This document shows positions 1 through 7,591 of a DNA stretch of 64,000 bases, piece after piece. How positions within the stretch are numbered: the first letter of the stretch is position 1; every line of letters begins with the position of its first letter. The DNA lies in NCBI GenBank assembly GCA_017303355.1, contig JAFLCU010000001.1, positions 310,001 to 374,000 of the forward strand, in the 5' to 3' direction. Position numbers and translations under genes: made by a program. The DNA is from Caulobacterales bacterium. GTDB lineage: Bacteria > Pseudomonadota > Alphaproteobacteria > Caulobacterales > Aquidulcibacteraceae. The notes below the pieces were generated by a model. That model saw only the letters and a list, made by a program, of their open reading frames with translations. It was not told the origin of the DNA and searched no databases.

Positions 1-512
1 TGGGCGCTGCGTTCTGGGGCTTTATCGCCGAACATTCCTCGTTGCTTGTCGCTTTCGCCTGCGGCGGCGCATTCCTGGCGCTCAGCCTGCTGATGACGTT
101 CTTCGCACCTTTGCCGGGACGCGAGTTTGAAGATCTCTCGCCGCATCCCGCCGCCGATGTGCCGGCGCCGGCGCTCAAGGTCGAAGGCGCGACCGGCCCC
201 GTCTTCATCACCATCGAATACGAGGTGCCGCGCGATCAGATCGATGATTTCCTCGCCACCATGTACGCCATCGGCCGCATCCGTAAGCGCGACGGCGCGC
301 GACGCTGGGGCATTCAGCAGGACATCGACAATCCCAATATCTGGGTCGAGCGTATCGAAAGCGCGACTTGGACGGATCATCTGCGCCGCGCCAATCGCGC
401 CACCGTGGCGGACCAAGCCGTGCGCCGCAAAGCAGAGACGTTTCGCCTAAAAGGCACGGGCGGCATTCGCCGCACTGTCGAACGGCCACAAGGCTCAACG
501 CCGCTCGACTAA
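1..512 (+). CDS. MFS-type exporter, C-terminal part with antibiotic-monooxygenase-like tail (5' end outside window)
   Basis: The reading frame is open to the left edge (first full codon at base 3), so only the last 170 or so residues are present. They hold one hydrophobic helix, ending near the LLMTFFAPLPG stretch, then a soluble tail of about 120 residues. The tail (FITIEYEVPRDQIDDFLATMYAIGRIRKRDGARRWGI) resembles the ABM ferredoxin-like fold found at the C terminus of some EntS/MFS_3-type transporters, which is family knowledge. The substrate cannot be told. The stop codon TAA overlaps the stop of the convergent flavin reductase gene by 3-4 bases, so the two genes share their 3' ends with no terminator between them. 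The family call is moderately secure because only the tail is visible. Confidence 0.6.
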   Translation, partial: GAAFWGFIAEHSSLLVAFACGGAFLALSLLMTFFAPLPGREFEDLSPHPAADVPAPALKVEGATGPVFITIEYEVPRDQIDDFLATMYAIGRIRKRDGARRWGIQQDIDNPNIWVERIESATWTDHLRRANRATVADQAVRRKAETFRLKGTGGIRRTVERPQGSTPLD

Positions 513-1459
513 TCCGTCGCCGGCCGCATGCTGAAGATCAGACGTCGCAGCAATTGGCGCAGCAATTGCGCCTCGGCGAAATCCAATCCGCTCTCGGCTG
601 ACGCTTCGAACGACTTGCCGACCACCGCCAATTCAACCAACGTTCGCCGACCAGTCGAGGTCAGTTCGGGAATCGCCGCGCCGCCGTCGCCATGCAGTCG
701 CATCATCCCAAGACCGCACAATCGCACACATTGCTCTGCGGTGATCACCTGGCCGGTGAAGCGCAGCAAATGGTTCAAGCGATCAATTGATCGGCCCTCC
801 TCGCCGCCGACCATGTTCAGTATCCAATATTCATGCTCGCTCAGCCCGCGCGCGCTCAGATGCGGATCGAGGCTCAAGCGCAAATGCCGATAGGCGATGC
901 CGAGCAGCATGTTGAGGCCATTTGCATCAACAACGAGCTCGCCACTCTCTCTATCCGCCGCGACCGCTTTCGGATCCGCCGCCTTCTGCAACGACAAGGC
1001 ATAGCGTCCGCCATGAAACGCAAGCGCCGGCCGGTCGAAGCGCTCGAAGGTCAGCACCTCGCCGACAATGATTGCGTGGTCGCCGCCCTGATAGAGATGC
1101 GCGCGGCGGCATTCGAACCGCGCGGCGCAATTATCCAGCAGCGGCGCGCCCCCGTGACCGCGAGCAAACGTCAAATCGGCAAAGCGATCGACGCCCCGTT
1201 GCGCAAATCGCGCCGCAAGCGCTTCTTGCTGCGCCGACAGAATATGCACCGCGAAATATTCGGACGCCTCAAACGCCCGCATCGCCGACGATTGCTTGGC
1301 CAGGCTCCACAGCACCAGCGGCGGATCAAGCGACACCGAATTGAAGCTATTGGCCGTCAGTCCGACATCGCGCCCATCGGCGTGCGTCGTTACGATCGTC
1401 ACGCCGGTTGGAAATGCACCCAGAGCGGCGCGAAATTGGCGTGGATCAAGCTCGGCCAT
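509..1459 (-). CDS. Flavin reductase with C-terminal MarR-like domain (p-hydroxyphenylacetate hydroxylase reductase C1 type)
   Basis: A 316-residue protein. Residues 1 to about 165 are a flavin-reductase split barrel (FRAALGAFPTGVTIVTT, GLTANSFNSVSLDPPLVLWSL, and the conserved GGDHAIIVGEV near residue 128). The last 135 residues look like a MarR-type winged helix (GIAYRHLRLSLDPHLSARGLSEHEYWILNMV). This two-part layout is known from the C1 reductase of Acinetobacter p-hydroxyphenylacetate hydroxylase, where the C-terminal domain is an autoinhibitory, ligand-sensing unit. It would supply reduced FMN/FAD to a two-component monooxygenase, but no oxygenase partner lies next to it. It sits 36 bases downstream of the TauD-like gene on the same strand and may share its transcript. 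The ATG at 1459 is the natural start. Confidence 0.8.
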   Translation of the reverse strand: MAELDPRQFRAALGAFPTGVTIVTTHADGRDVGLTANSFNSVSLDPPLVLWSLAKQSSAMRAFEASEYFAVHILSAQQEALAARFAQRGVDRFADLTFARGHGGAPLLDNCAARFECRRAHLYQGGDHAIIVGEVLTFERFDRPALAFHGGRYALSLQKAADPKAVAADRESGELVVDANGLNMLLGIAYRHLRLSLDPHLSARGLSEHEYWILNMVGGEEGRSIDRLNHLLRFTGQVITAEQCVRLCGLGMMRLHGDGGAAIPELTSTGRRTLVELAVVGKSFEASAESGLDFAEAQLLRQLLRRLIFSMRPATD

Positions 1460-1495
1460 GCCTCAGCTTACCGCTCACGGCGATCACGACGTATT

Positions 1496-2341
1496 TCAGC
1501 TGTTAAACTCGCGCGTAAGCACCGCCTGCAATTCCGGCGATCTAAAATGCTTCCATTGATAGAGCGACTCCCCGCCCGCTTGCACCTTCTGCAAAATGCG
1601 CTTGCCTTTGCCTACGAGCGAGCCGCGCGCGTGCTGCGTCGCGACATTGTCCCAAATCACAACGTCGCCGTTGTGCCAAACGTGCTCGTAGATCGCTTCC
1701 TTGCGATACATGATGTCCAGCACTTGCTCGATCAGCGCATTGCTGTCGGCGGGCGACAAGCCTTCTATCCGCGTCGTCTGCATCGCCATGATATAAGGAA
1801 GCCGCTCACCAGTATGGGGATGTGCGATGAGCGCGTCATGCCAATGATGCGGCAGCCATTCGGGCAATATGTCGGTTGAAAGACGATCGGTGAATTGCGG
1901 ATCAGGAAGAACCTGCAGCGCTTTCGCGTCTGTCAGCTTCGACTGCAACTCCGCCGGCATGGCCTTCCATGCCTCACGCGCGCTTGTCCATTGCGTGGAC
2001 GTCTCGCCCGGAACGACATCAAGCGCATGCAACGACAGAACCGTGCGCGGCTCCGACATGAAAGAGCAATCCGAATGGAATGTGAGTTCGCCGCGGCCTA
2101 GCCCACCTTTGGCCTGCTCGGTCGAAACAAAATGCATGCCCTCGCTGTCGCGCGGAACGACGTCGAAGATATCCACGATATCCGCTTGCCGTTCATGACT
2201 GAGCGCCTGGTTCTTAAACACCAGAACACCGTGATCCCAGAGCAGGTTGCGGAGTTCGGCCTGATCGGCCTCGCTCATGGGATTTGAAAGGTCAGCGTCC
2301 ACATAGGCGCCAAAGGGTTGGATAGGTTGCCACTTCAGCAT
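1496..2341 (-). CDS. TauD/TfdA family 2-oxoglutarate-dependent dioxygenase
   Basis: 281 residues from the ATG at 2341, which is preceded by a good GAGGAG ribosome-binding site; the open frame continues upstream without coding character. The Fe(II) facial triad is visible: His89 and Asp91 in FHSDCSF and His237 in WDNVATQHARG. Arg248 in GKGKRIL is placed to bind the 2-oxoglutarate carboxylate. Family members hydroxylate taurine, 2,4-D-type ethers and related acids; the substrate here is unknown. The gene is divergent from the MFS transporter starting at 2532 and lies upstream of the flavin reductase, so uptake and oxidative breakdown of one compound is a reasonable inference. Confidence 0.85.
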   Translation of the reverse strand: MLKWQPIQPFGAYVDADLSNPMSEADQAELRNLLWDHGVLVFKNQALSHERQADIVDIFDVVPRDSEGMHFVSTEQAKGGLGRGELTFHSDCSFMSEPRTVLSLHALDVVPGETSTQWTSAREAWKAMPAELQSKLTDAKALQVLPDPQFTDRLSTDILPEWLPHHWHDALIAHPHTGERLPYIMAMQTTRIEGLSPADSNALIEQVLDIMYRKEAIYEHVWHNGDVVIWDNVATQHARGSLVGKGKRILQKVQAGGESLYQWKHFRSPELQAVLTREFNS

Positions 2342-2531
2342 CTGGCGCTCCTCGGTGCGGTCGGTCTCGGCCCTTGCCACGCTACGCGTCCCGCGCGCGC
2401 CATGACCACCCCTAAACCGCGCTCTGCTCGCTTTGATCGCCAATGCGAATTCTGAGCCGCGCCAGGCATCGGCCGCGTCGACTTACCGCTTTGCCCATGC
2501 ATAGGTGGCCACAAAGATCGAAGGACCACGT

Positions 2532-3842
2532 ATGGCCACGGATTATCGCGACACCAGCCCAGCTTATCGTGGCTACGCGCTCACGCTGCTGGTGGTGATG
2601 TTCACCATGGCCAACATCGATCGTTCCATTCTCTCCATCCTGATCGAACCAATTCGACACGAATATTCGCTGTCAGACACTCAGATAGGCTTGCTCACTG
2701 GCCTCGCATTCGCGATCCCACTTTCGATTGTGATCGTGCCGATAGGCATTCTCGCGGATCGAACCAACCGCATCCGACTCGTTAGCCTCCTCAATGTCGT
2801 GTGGAGCGGTCTCACGATCTTCACTGGAATGGCGCAATCGTTCCTGATGCTTGTGCTGACACGCGCGGGTCTTGGCGCGGCCGAAGCAGGCGCGGCGCCG
2901 ATCTTCACTTCTCTCGCCACGGACATGTTCTCCAAGGAGACGCGCGGCAAGGTGATGGGCTGGCTCTATTTCTCGTCACCGCTCGGCGTGACGCTAGGCT
3001 TTGCGCTGGGCGGCTACATCGCCTCTCATTTTCATTGGCGCACCGCATTCTTCGTCATCGGCGCGCCGAGCCTGCTGCTTACGGTGCTTGCCATTCTCAC
3101 TGTGCGCGAACCGAAGCGTGAGGTGATTGTTGGCGATCATGGCCCCGCCAAGCCATCTTCCATAGCAGCGGTTGTGGGATTGCTCCGCGAGCGCTCCGTT
3201 CTGCGCTACCTTGTATTGGCTGGCGCCTTCTCCATTGGCGGACAAGCAGCCTGCAGCGCATTCATGGCGCCATTCTTCATTCGCGTTCATGGGCTCTCGA
3301 TCGAGCAAACTGGAACCATGTTGGCATTGACCTACGGCGTGGGTGGGATGATCGGCATGCCCTTGGGTGGAATTATATCCGACGCCATACACAAACGTTT
3401 CCCGGGCCGAGAGCTTGCGTTCTTCGGGTGGGTCAACGTTCTCGCCGCAATGATCGCGGCGGCCGCGTTTTTGGTCCCCAGCTGGCATGTCGCGATGGCG
3501 CTCATCGGAATTTACGCCGTGAGCGTGGTCTTCTATTACGCCGTCATCTTCGCGACCTTTATGAACGAAACCCCCGGCCACCTCCGCGCTGGCGCGGGCG
3601 CCACCATGCTACTCGCCATGAATCTTTTCGGCTACGGCCTCGCGCCACAATTCACCGGCATGGTCAGCGACCTTTCGCAATCGCTGGGTCTTGCGGATCC
3701 GCTGCGCTTCGCGCAGGTCTGTTCTGGTTCGTTGCTTATGATCGGCGGACTGTTTCTAATCCTGGCGGGGCGAGAGATTCTTCGCGCACGCGCCTCCAGC
3801 ACGTCTCAACCGTCTTCGGCAAGCGCGCTCGCAAATGACTGA
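2532..3842 (+). CDS. MFS transporter (probable organic-acid or aromatic-acid uptake)
   Basis: 436 residues with about 12 hydrophobic segments in two halves. The loop 2-3 signature is GILADRTNRIRLVS and the second-half copy is GGIISDAIHKRFPGRELAFF. The sequence resembles the MFS_1 group often named spinster-type or hexuronate/phthalate-like transporters in Sphingomonadales and Caulobacterales. ATG 2532 (MATDYRDTSPAYRG) with AAGGA upstream is preferred over the in-frame GTG at 2505. It is divergently transcribed from the dioxygenase, with 190 bases between the starts that must hold both promoters. The substrate is not predictable from sequence. Confidence 0.85.
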   Translation: MATDYRDTSPAYRGYALTLLVVMFTMANIDRSILSILIEPIRHEYSLSDTQIGLLTGLAFAIPLSIVIVPIGILADRTNRIRLVSLLNVVWSGLTIFTGMAQSFLMLVLTRAGLGAAEAGAAPIFTSLATDMFSKETRGKVMGWLYFSSPLGVTLGFALGGYIASHFHWRTAFFVIGAPSLLLTVLAILTVREPKREVIVGDHGPAKPSSIAAVVGLLRERSVLRYLVLAGAFSIGGQAACSAFMAPFFIRVHGLSIEQTGTMLALTYGVGGMIGMPLGGIISDAIHKRFPGRELAFFGWVNVLAAMIAAAAFLVPSWHVAMALIGIYAVSVVFYYAVIFATFMNETPGHLRAGAGATMLLAMNLFGYGLAPQFTGMVSDLSQSLGLADPLRFAQVCSGSLLMIGGLFLILAGREILRARASSTSQPSSASALAND

Positions 3843-3917
3843 TCGCAATTGCGCTAAACCGTCGCCCAGCGGGCTAGCGCGCTTTACACGCGTCCTCAGC
3901 GGATTTAGCGCGGCGGG

Positions 3918-5393
3918 ATGAGCATTGAGACCGACCTCGTTGTCGTGGGCTATGGCGCGGCCGGCGCCGCCGCCGCCCTCACCGCCGCACGGCGCGGCGC
4001 CAAGGTCGCGTTGATCGAAAAGCAAAGCGCCGCACATCATTATTCCAGCACACGCATGTCTGGCGGCCTCGTCATGGGCGCCAATGATGTCGACGGCTGC
4101 GCACGCTATCTCGACGCTTGCTCCGGCGGCATGATCCCAAGCGATGTCAGCCGCGCCTGGGCCGAACGCGCGGTGAAGGTCAAAGCCTGGATGGAAACCA
4201 TCGGCATCGGCTCGGTGCACATGGCTGGCGGCTGGTATCCCAAACTCAAAGGCTACGAAGCCATCGAGGTTTACGGTCCCTTGCCGAAAGGTACGGACCC
4301 GGCGTCCGTGAAAGTCGATCTGCCGACACCCGGCGAACTCAGTTTCAAATTTCCGCTCGCCTTCGGCAACGGCGAATTGCTGCATGATCTTCTGCACGAC
4401 GCCATCAGCGCCGAGCCAAACATCAGCATTCATTACGGCCTCTCGGCAAAGCGCCTCGTCGAAGAGGGCGGACGCATCGTCGGCCTGGAGTGCGAGAACG
4501 GCGAAAGCTTCCGCGCCACGTATGGCGTCGTTCTCGCCTGCGGCGGCTTTGAGCAGGATCAGGAAATGATCCTGAACTACCTCAAAGCGTATCCGATCTA
4601 TTTCTACGGCTCGCCCGCCAACACCGGTGACGGCGTCCGCATGGCGCAAGCTGTCGGCGCCGATCTTTGGCACATGAACCAGATGATCGGCCGCGCCGTC
4701 GGCCATTTCCAGCATCCGGACGGCCGCGAGATCACCTTCAATGTGAGCCTCAATCCGCCCGGCTACGTCATTGTCGATAAATACGGCCGCCGCTTCGCCA
4801 ACGAATATCTGCAGGCGATTTCCAAGGCGAATTTCTATTACGAACTTCTCGCTTACGACGCCGATCTGCTCGAGCACCCGCGTATCCCCGCCTACTGGAT
4901 TTGCGACAAGCGCCGCATCGACGCGAAGGCGCTCTCGCACGGCTCGATCGGCCATTATGCGTGGAGCAAGGACAATCGCGCCGAGATCGACATGGGCTGG
5001 ATCAAGGAAGCAGCCAGCATCGAAGAGGCCGCGCGTCTCGCCGGCTGCCTCGATTCCGAAGCGGCCGCGCGCGCCGTCGCCGATTACAACGAGGCCTGCG
5101 CCAAGGGCGACGACAAATTCGGCCGCCCGGCAAACTCGCTCGTGCCGATCGATCAAGGCCCGTTCTATTGCATCCCCGTCTATCCCGGCGGCGCGACCAC
5201 GAATGGCGGCCCCCGACGCGACGCGAAAGCGCGTATCCTCAACGCGCTGCGCGAACCGATTCCGGGACTATTCGGCGCGGGTGAACTCGGCGGCGCGATC
5301 GGCATGCTTTATCCGTCGCCCGGCTCCAATCTGGGTGAAGCGTTCGCCTTCGGCGCCATCGCCGCCGAGACAGCGCTTGGCGACAACGCCTAG
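3918..5393 (+). CDS. FAD-dependent dehydrogenase, fumarate reductase/3-ketosteroid dehydrogenase flavoprotein family
   Basis: 491 residues. The N-terminal dinucleotide motif VVVGYGAAGAAAALTAARRGAKVALIE binds FAD. The conserved SGGLV and the C-terminal PSPGSNLGEAFAFGAIAA are typical of the FAD_binding_2 family (fumarate reductase, KstD, urocanate reductase, tricarballylate dehydrogenase). The capping domain carries YGRRFANEYLQ, similar to the active-site region of this family. There is no signal peptide or heme-binding motif, so a cytoplasmic dehydrogenase is likelier than a periplasmic fumarate reductase. Its stop overlaps the stop of the convergent lyase in a CTAG. The neighbouring lyase and hydratase suggest work on a CoA-linked or dicarboxylic substrate, which is inference only. 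Confidence 0.8.
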   Translation: MSIETDLVVVGYGAAGAAAALTAARRGAKVALIEKQSAAHHYSSTRMSGGLVMGANDVDGCARYLDACSGGMIPSDVSRAWAERAVKVKAWMETIGIGSVHMAGGWYPKLKGYEAIEVYGPLPKGTDPASVKVDLPTPGELSFKFPLAFGNGELLHDLLHDAISAEPNISIHYGLSAKRLVEEGGRIVGLECENGESFRATYGVVLACGGFEQDQEMILNYLKAYPIYFYGSPANTGDGVRMAQAVGADLWHMNQMIGRAVGHFQHPDGREITFNVSLNPPGYVIVDKYGRRFANEYLQAISKANFYYELLAYDADLLEHPRIPAYWICDKRRIDAKALSHGSIGHYAWSKDNRAEIDMGWIKEAASIEEAARLAGCLDSEAAARAVADYNEACAKGDDKFGRPANSLVPIDQGPFYCIPVYPGGATTNGGPRRDAKARILNALREPIPGLFGAGELGGAIGMLYPSPGSNLGEAFAFGAIAAETALGDNA

Positions 5394-6232
5394 GTTCGGC
5401 CAACCAAACGCAGCGCGCGCTTAACGACAGGCGCATCGATCATGCGCCCATTCAGCGACACCACGGCCCGCCCTTCGCGCTGCGCCGCCTCCCACGCCGC
5501 GAGAATCGCGCGCGCGTCGGCAAGCTCGGTTTCGCTCGGCGCAAACCGCGCATTGGCGATTTCGACCTGTGCGGGGTGGATGCAAAACACGCCGCTCATG
5601 CCGATCGCCCGCGCCGCATCCATCGCCGCCGCATAAGCGTCCAAATCTCGAAACTCGGCGATCGACACCGGCGCGCCCAGCGCCATCAGCCCACGCGACG
5701 CCGCCGCCAGGGCAATCTGCTTGCAGGGCAGATCAAGGCTCGCCGCGCTTGGCGCGACGCCAAGCTCCACGCTCAGATCCTCGCTGCCGAGCGCCAGCCC
5801 GGTTAAGCCCGGCACGGCGGCGATCGCGGCCGCGTCCAGCACGCCCGCGCACGTCTCCACCAGCGCGATCACTTGCGTCGCCCCCGCCGCGAGACCGCGC
5901 GCGGCTTCCACCTCGCGCACCATCTCCGCCACGATTCGCGCCTGCGCCGCGTCGTTCACTTTCGGCGCGATGACGCCAGCGACATCAGCGCTCAGCGACG
6001 CCTCCAAGTCCGCCAGCGCGGCGCGCCATGACGAATTGATGCGCACGAACACGCGCGCGCCCTTCGCGCGCAAGGCGGCCGCGATCGCGCCCACACGCGC
6101 ACGCGCCTGATCCTTGTCAGCGGCGGCGACCGCGTCCTCCAGATCGAGAATGACCGCGTCCGCGCCGCGCTCATGCACGCGCGCAACCCGCTTCTCGTCA
6201 TTGGCCGGGACGAACAGAAACGAACGATACAT
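5390..6232 (-). CDS. HpcH/HpaI-family CoA-ester lyase (CitE / citramalyl- or malyl-CoA lyase type)
   Basis: 280 residues from ATG 6232 (MYRSFLFVPAND), the usual family start; an in-frame upstream extension to 6289 runs into the neighbour and is rejected. The TIM-barrel markers are present: ILDLEDAV, FVRINS with the substrate Arg, IALVETCAG with the metal Glu, ALGSEDLS with the metal Asp, and SGVFCIHPAQV. These enzymes cleave (S)-citramalyl-CoA, malyl-CoA or citryl-CoA to acetyl-CoA plus an oxoacid. The upstream hydratase stop lies 2 bases before this start, so the two are translated from one message. The pairing suggests a hydration-then-cleavage sequence such as mesaconyl- or itaconyl-CoA breakdown. 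Confidence 0.85.
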   Translation of the reverse strand: MYRSFLFVPANDEKRVARVHERGADAVILDLEDAVAAADKDQARARVGAIAAALRAKGARVFVRINSSWRAALADLEASLSADVAGVIAPKVNDAAQARIVAEMVREVEAARGLAAGATQVIALVETCAGVLDAAAIAAVPGLTGLALGSEDLSVELGVAPSAASLDLPCKQIALAAASRGLMALGAPVSIAEFRDLDAYAAAMDAARAIGMSGVFCIHPAQVEIANARFAPSETELADARAILAAWEAAQREGRAVVSLNGRMIDAPVVKRALRLVGRT

Positions 6233-6234
6233 GC

Positions 6235-7044
6235 TCAAGCCAACTCCACGCGCGCGCTCATCGCCACCTCGCCAGCCGCGTTCTTGCACCAGAGATCGCC
6301 CGCATCATTGATGCACAGACTCGCTTCGGCGCCGTCGAACAGCGGCCGCTGCGCCCTGAACGAGAAGCCCTTCACACGCGCCATCGCCGCGCCACGCAGC
6401 ACGTGATCCATCAACAATGTCGCGATGAACGGCCCCTGCACGACCAGTCCGGGATAGCCCTCAACACCAGTCGCATAAGGGCGATCATAGTGGATGCGGT
6501 GCGCGTTGAAGGTCAGCGCCGAAAAACGAAACAGCATCGTCTCATCGGGCGCAAGCACGCGCGTGCGCACGGACGCGCGCTCATCCGGCGCGCCCGCCGG
6601 CGTCGCACCGCCCGCGCCGCGATAGACGATGTCCTGCTCTTCCCGCACGATCAGCGCCCCCTCCGCGCGCACCTCGTGCGCCACCGTGACGAACACCATA
6701 TCGCCGCTCGCGCCGCTCTTGGCCGTCACCTTGCTGATGGTGGACACACGCTCCGCGCGCGCGCCAATCGGCAATGGCGCATGAAAGCTCAGCCGCCCGC
6801 CGGCCCACATGCGGCGCGGCAAGTCGATCGGCGGCAGAAACCCGCCGCGCTTGGGATGCCCGTCGATATCGATTTCAGATTGACGCGCGGTCGGCAAAAA
6901 ATAGAGCCAATGCGCCAAGGGCGGCGCCACGCCCGGCCCCCAAGGCGGCGTCTCGTGATCGAGCAGCGCGCAAAGCCCGCGCAAAGGCGATTCGGAAATA
7001 AAATCCGCGCGCCGCTCCTGGCGGCCTACCCAATCCTGGAACAC
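6235..7044 (-). CDS. MaoC/FAS1-like dehydratase (mesaconyl-CoA / itaconyl-CoA hydratase type)
   Basis: 269 residues if the GTG at 7044 is used (VFQDWVGRQERR). A TTG at 7053 is also possible, and the frame stays open to 7116 without a good start. The first half resembles the HTD2/mesaconyl-C4-CoA hydratase N-terminal hot-dog (HWLYFLPTARQSEIDIDGHPKRGGFLPP). The second half has RFSALTFNAHRIHYDRPYA followed by GVEGYPGLVVQGP, which carries the hot-dog hydratase Asn/His pattern. Genes of this type form pairs with citramalyl-CoA lyases in itaconate and methylaspartate/3-hydroxypropionate routes (family knowledge). Here it lies directly before the lyase gene on the same strand. The exact substrate is inferred from context. 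Confidence 0.75.
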   Translation of the reverse strand: MFQDWVGRQERRADFISESPLRGLCALLDHETPPWGPGVAPPLAHWLYFLPTARQSEIDIDGHPKRGGFLPPIDLPRRMWAGGRLSFHAPLPIGARAERVSTISKVTAKSGASGDMVFVTVAHEVRAEGALIVREEQDIVYRGAGGATPAGAPDERASVRTRVLAPDETMLFRFSALTFNAHRIHYDRPYATGVEGYPGLVVQGPFIATLLMDHVLRGAAMARVKGFSFRAQRPLFDGAEASLCINDAGDLWCKNAAGEVAMSARVELA

Positions 7045-7301
7045 ATTGCTCAATTCATATGACCCGGCGACGCCGCCACCGTCGCGCGAGCGCGCCCCCA
7101 GATCAACCGGCCCCAACTCTCATCGGCTTCGCGATATCGCGCGGGCGGCTGGGGCTTTGTTTGAGGGTTGGCGCAATCCACTCGTCCACCCGGATAGCGG
7201 CGTGGGGGTTATCAGCCTCGACGGGAATTGCCTTCCGCGCTTTCCAAGAAACCCGACTGCCAATCGCGTGCGAGAGACCACATGCGTAAGGCCGTTCTCT
7301 A

Positions 7302-7378
7302 CCGCTCCTCCGTACGGGAGCGGCGCAAACTGACCTTATTTCTCGAGAACTCTTTGGGAGGAAAAGTATTTTTCCCCC
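7302..7378. other. Two small hairpins downstream of tRNA-Leu
   Basis: The stretch 7045-7380 holds no convincing gene. It contains a GC hairpin around 7302-7323 (CCGCTCC paired with GGAGCGG). A second inverted repeat at 7356-7378 (GGGAGG-AAAAG / TTTTT-CCCCC) lies just beyond the 3' end of the tRNA on its strand. The second may end the tRNA transcript or help its 3' processing. Neither has a clean U-tract on the minus strand, so the terminator role is weakly supported. Confidence 0.3.
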
Positions 7379-7380
7379 GA

Positions 7381-7465
<85 letters not shown>

Positions 7466-7591
7466 ATCGGGCGCGCCTTGCGGCGCGATCCGAGGCGGGG
7501 GGTTTAGGCGAGCGGGCGGGCGGCGTCAATGCGGGGCGCCTCGTCGCTTGCGCCTGGGACGCAGCGGCTGGGCGTGGTAGCGGCGTGGGCC

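Noticed and set aside
3756-5156. Minus-strand open frame of 466 codons opposite the FAD-dependent dehydrogenase
   Set aside because: The plus strand has clear FAD-binding and family motifs; the antisense product has composition bias only.
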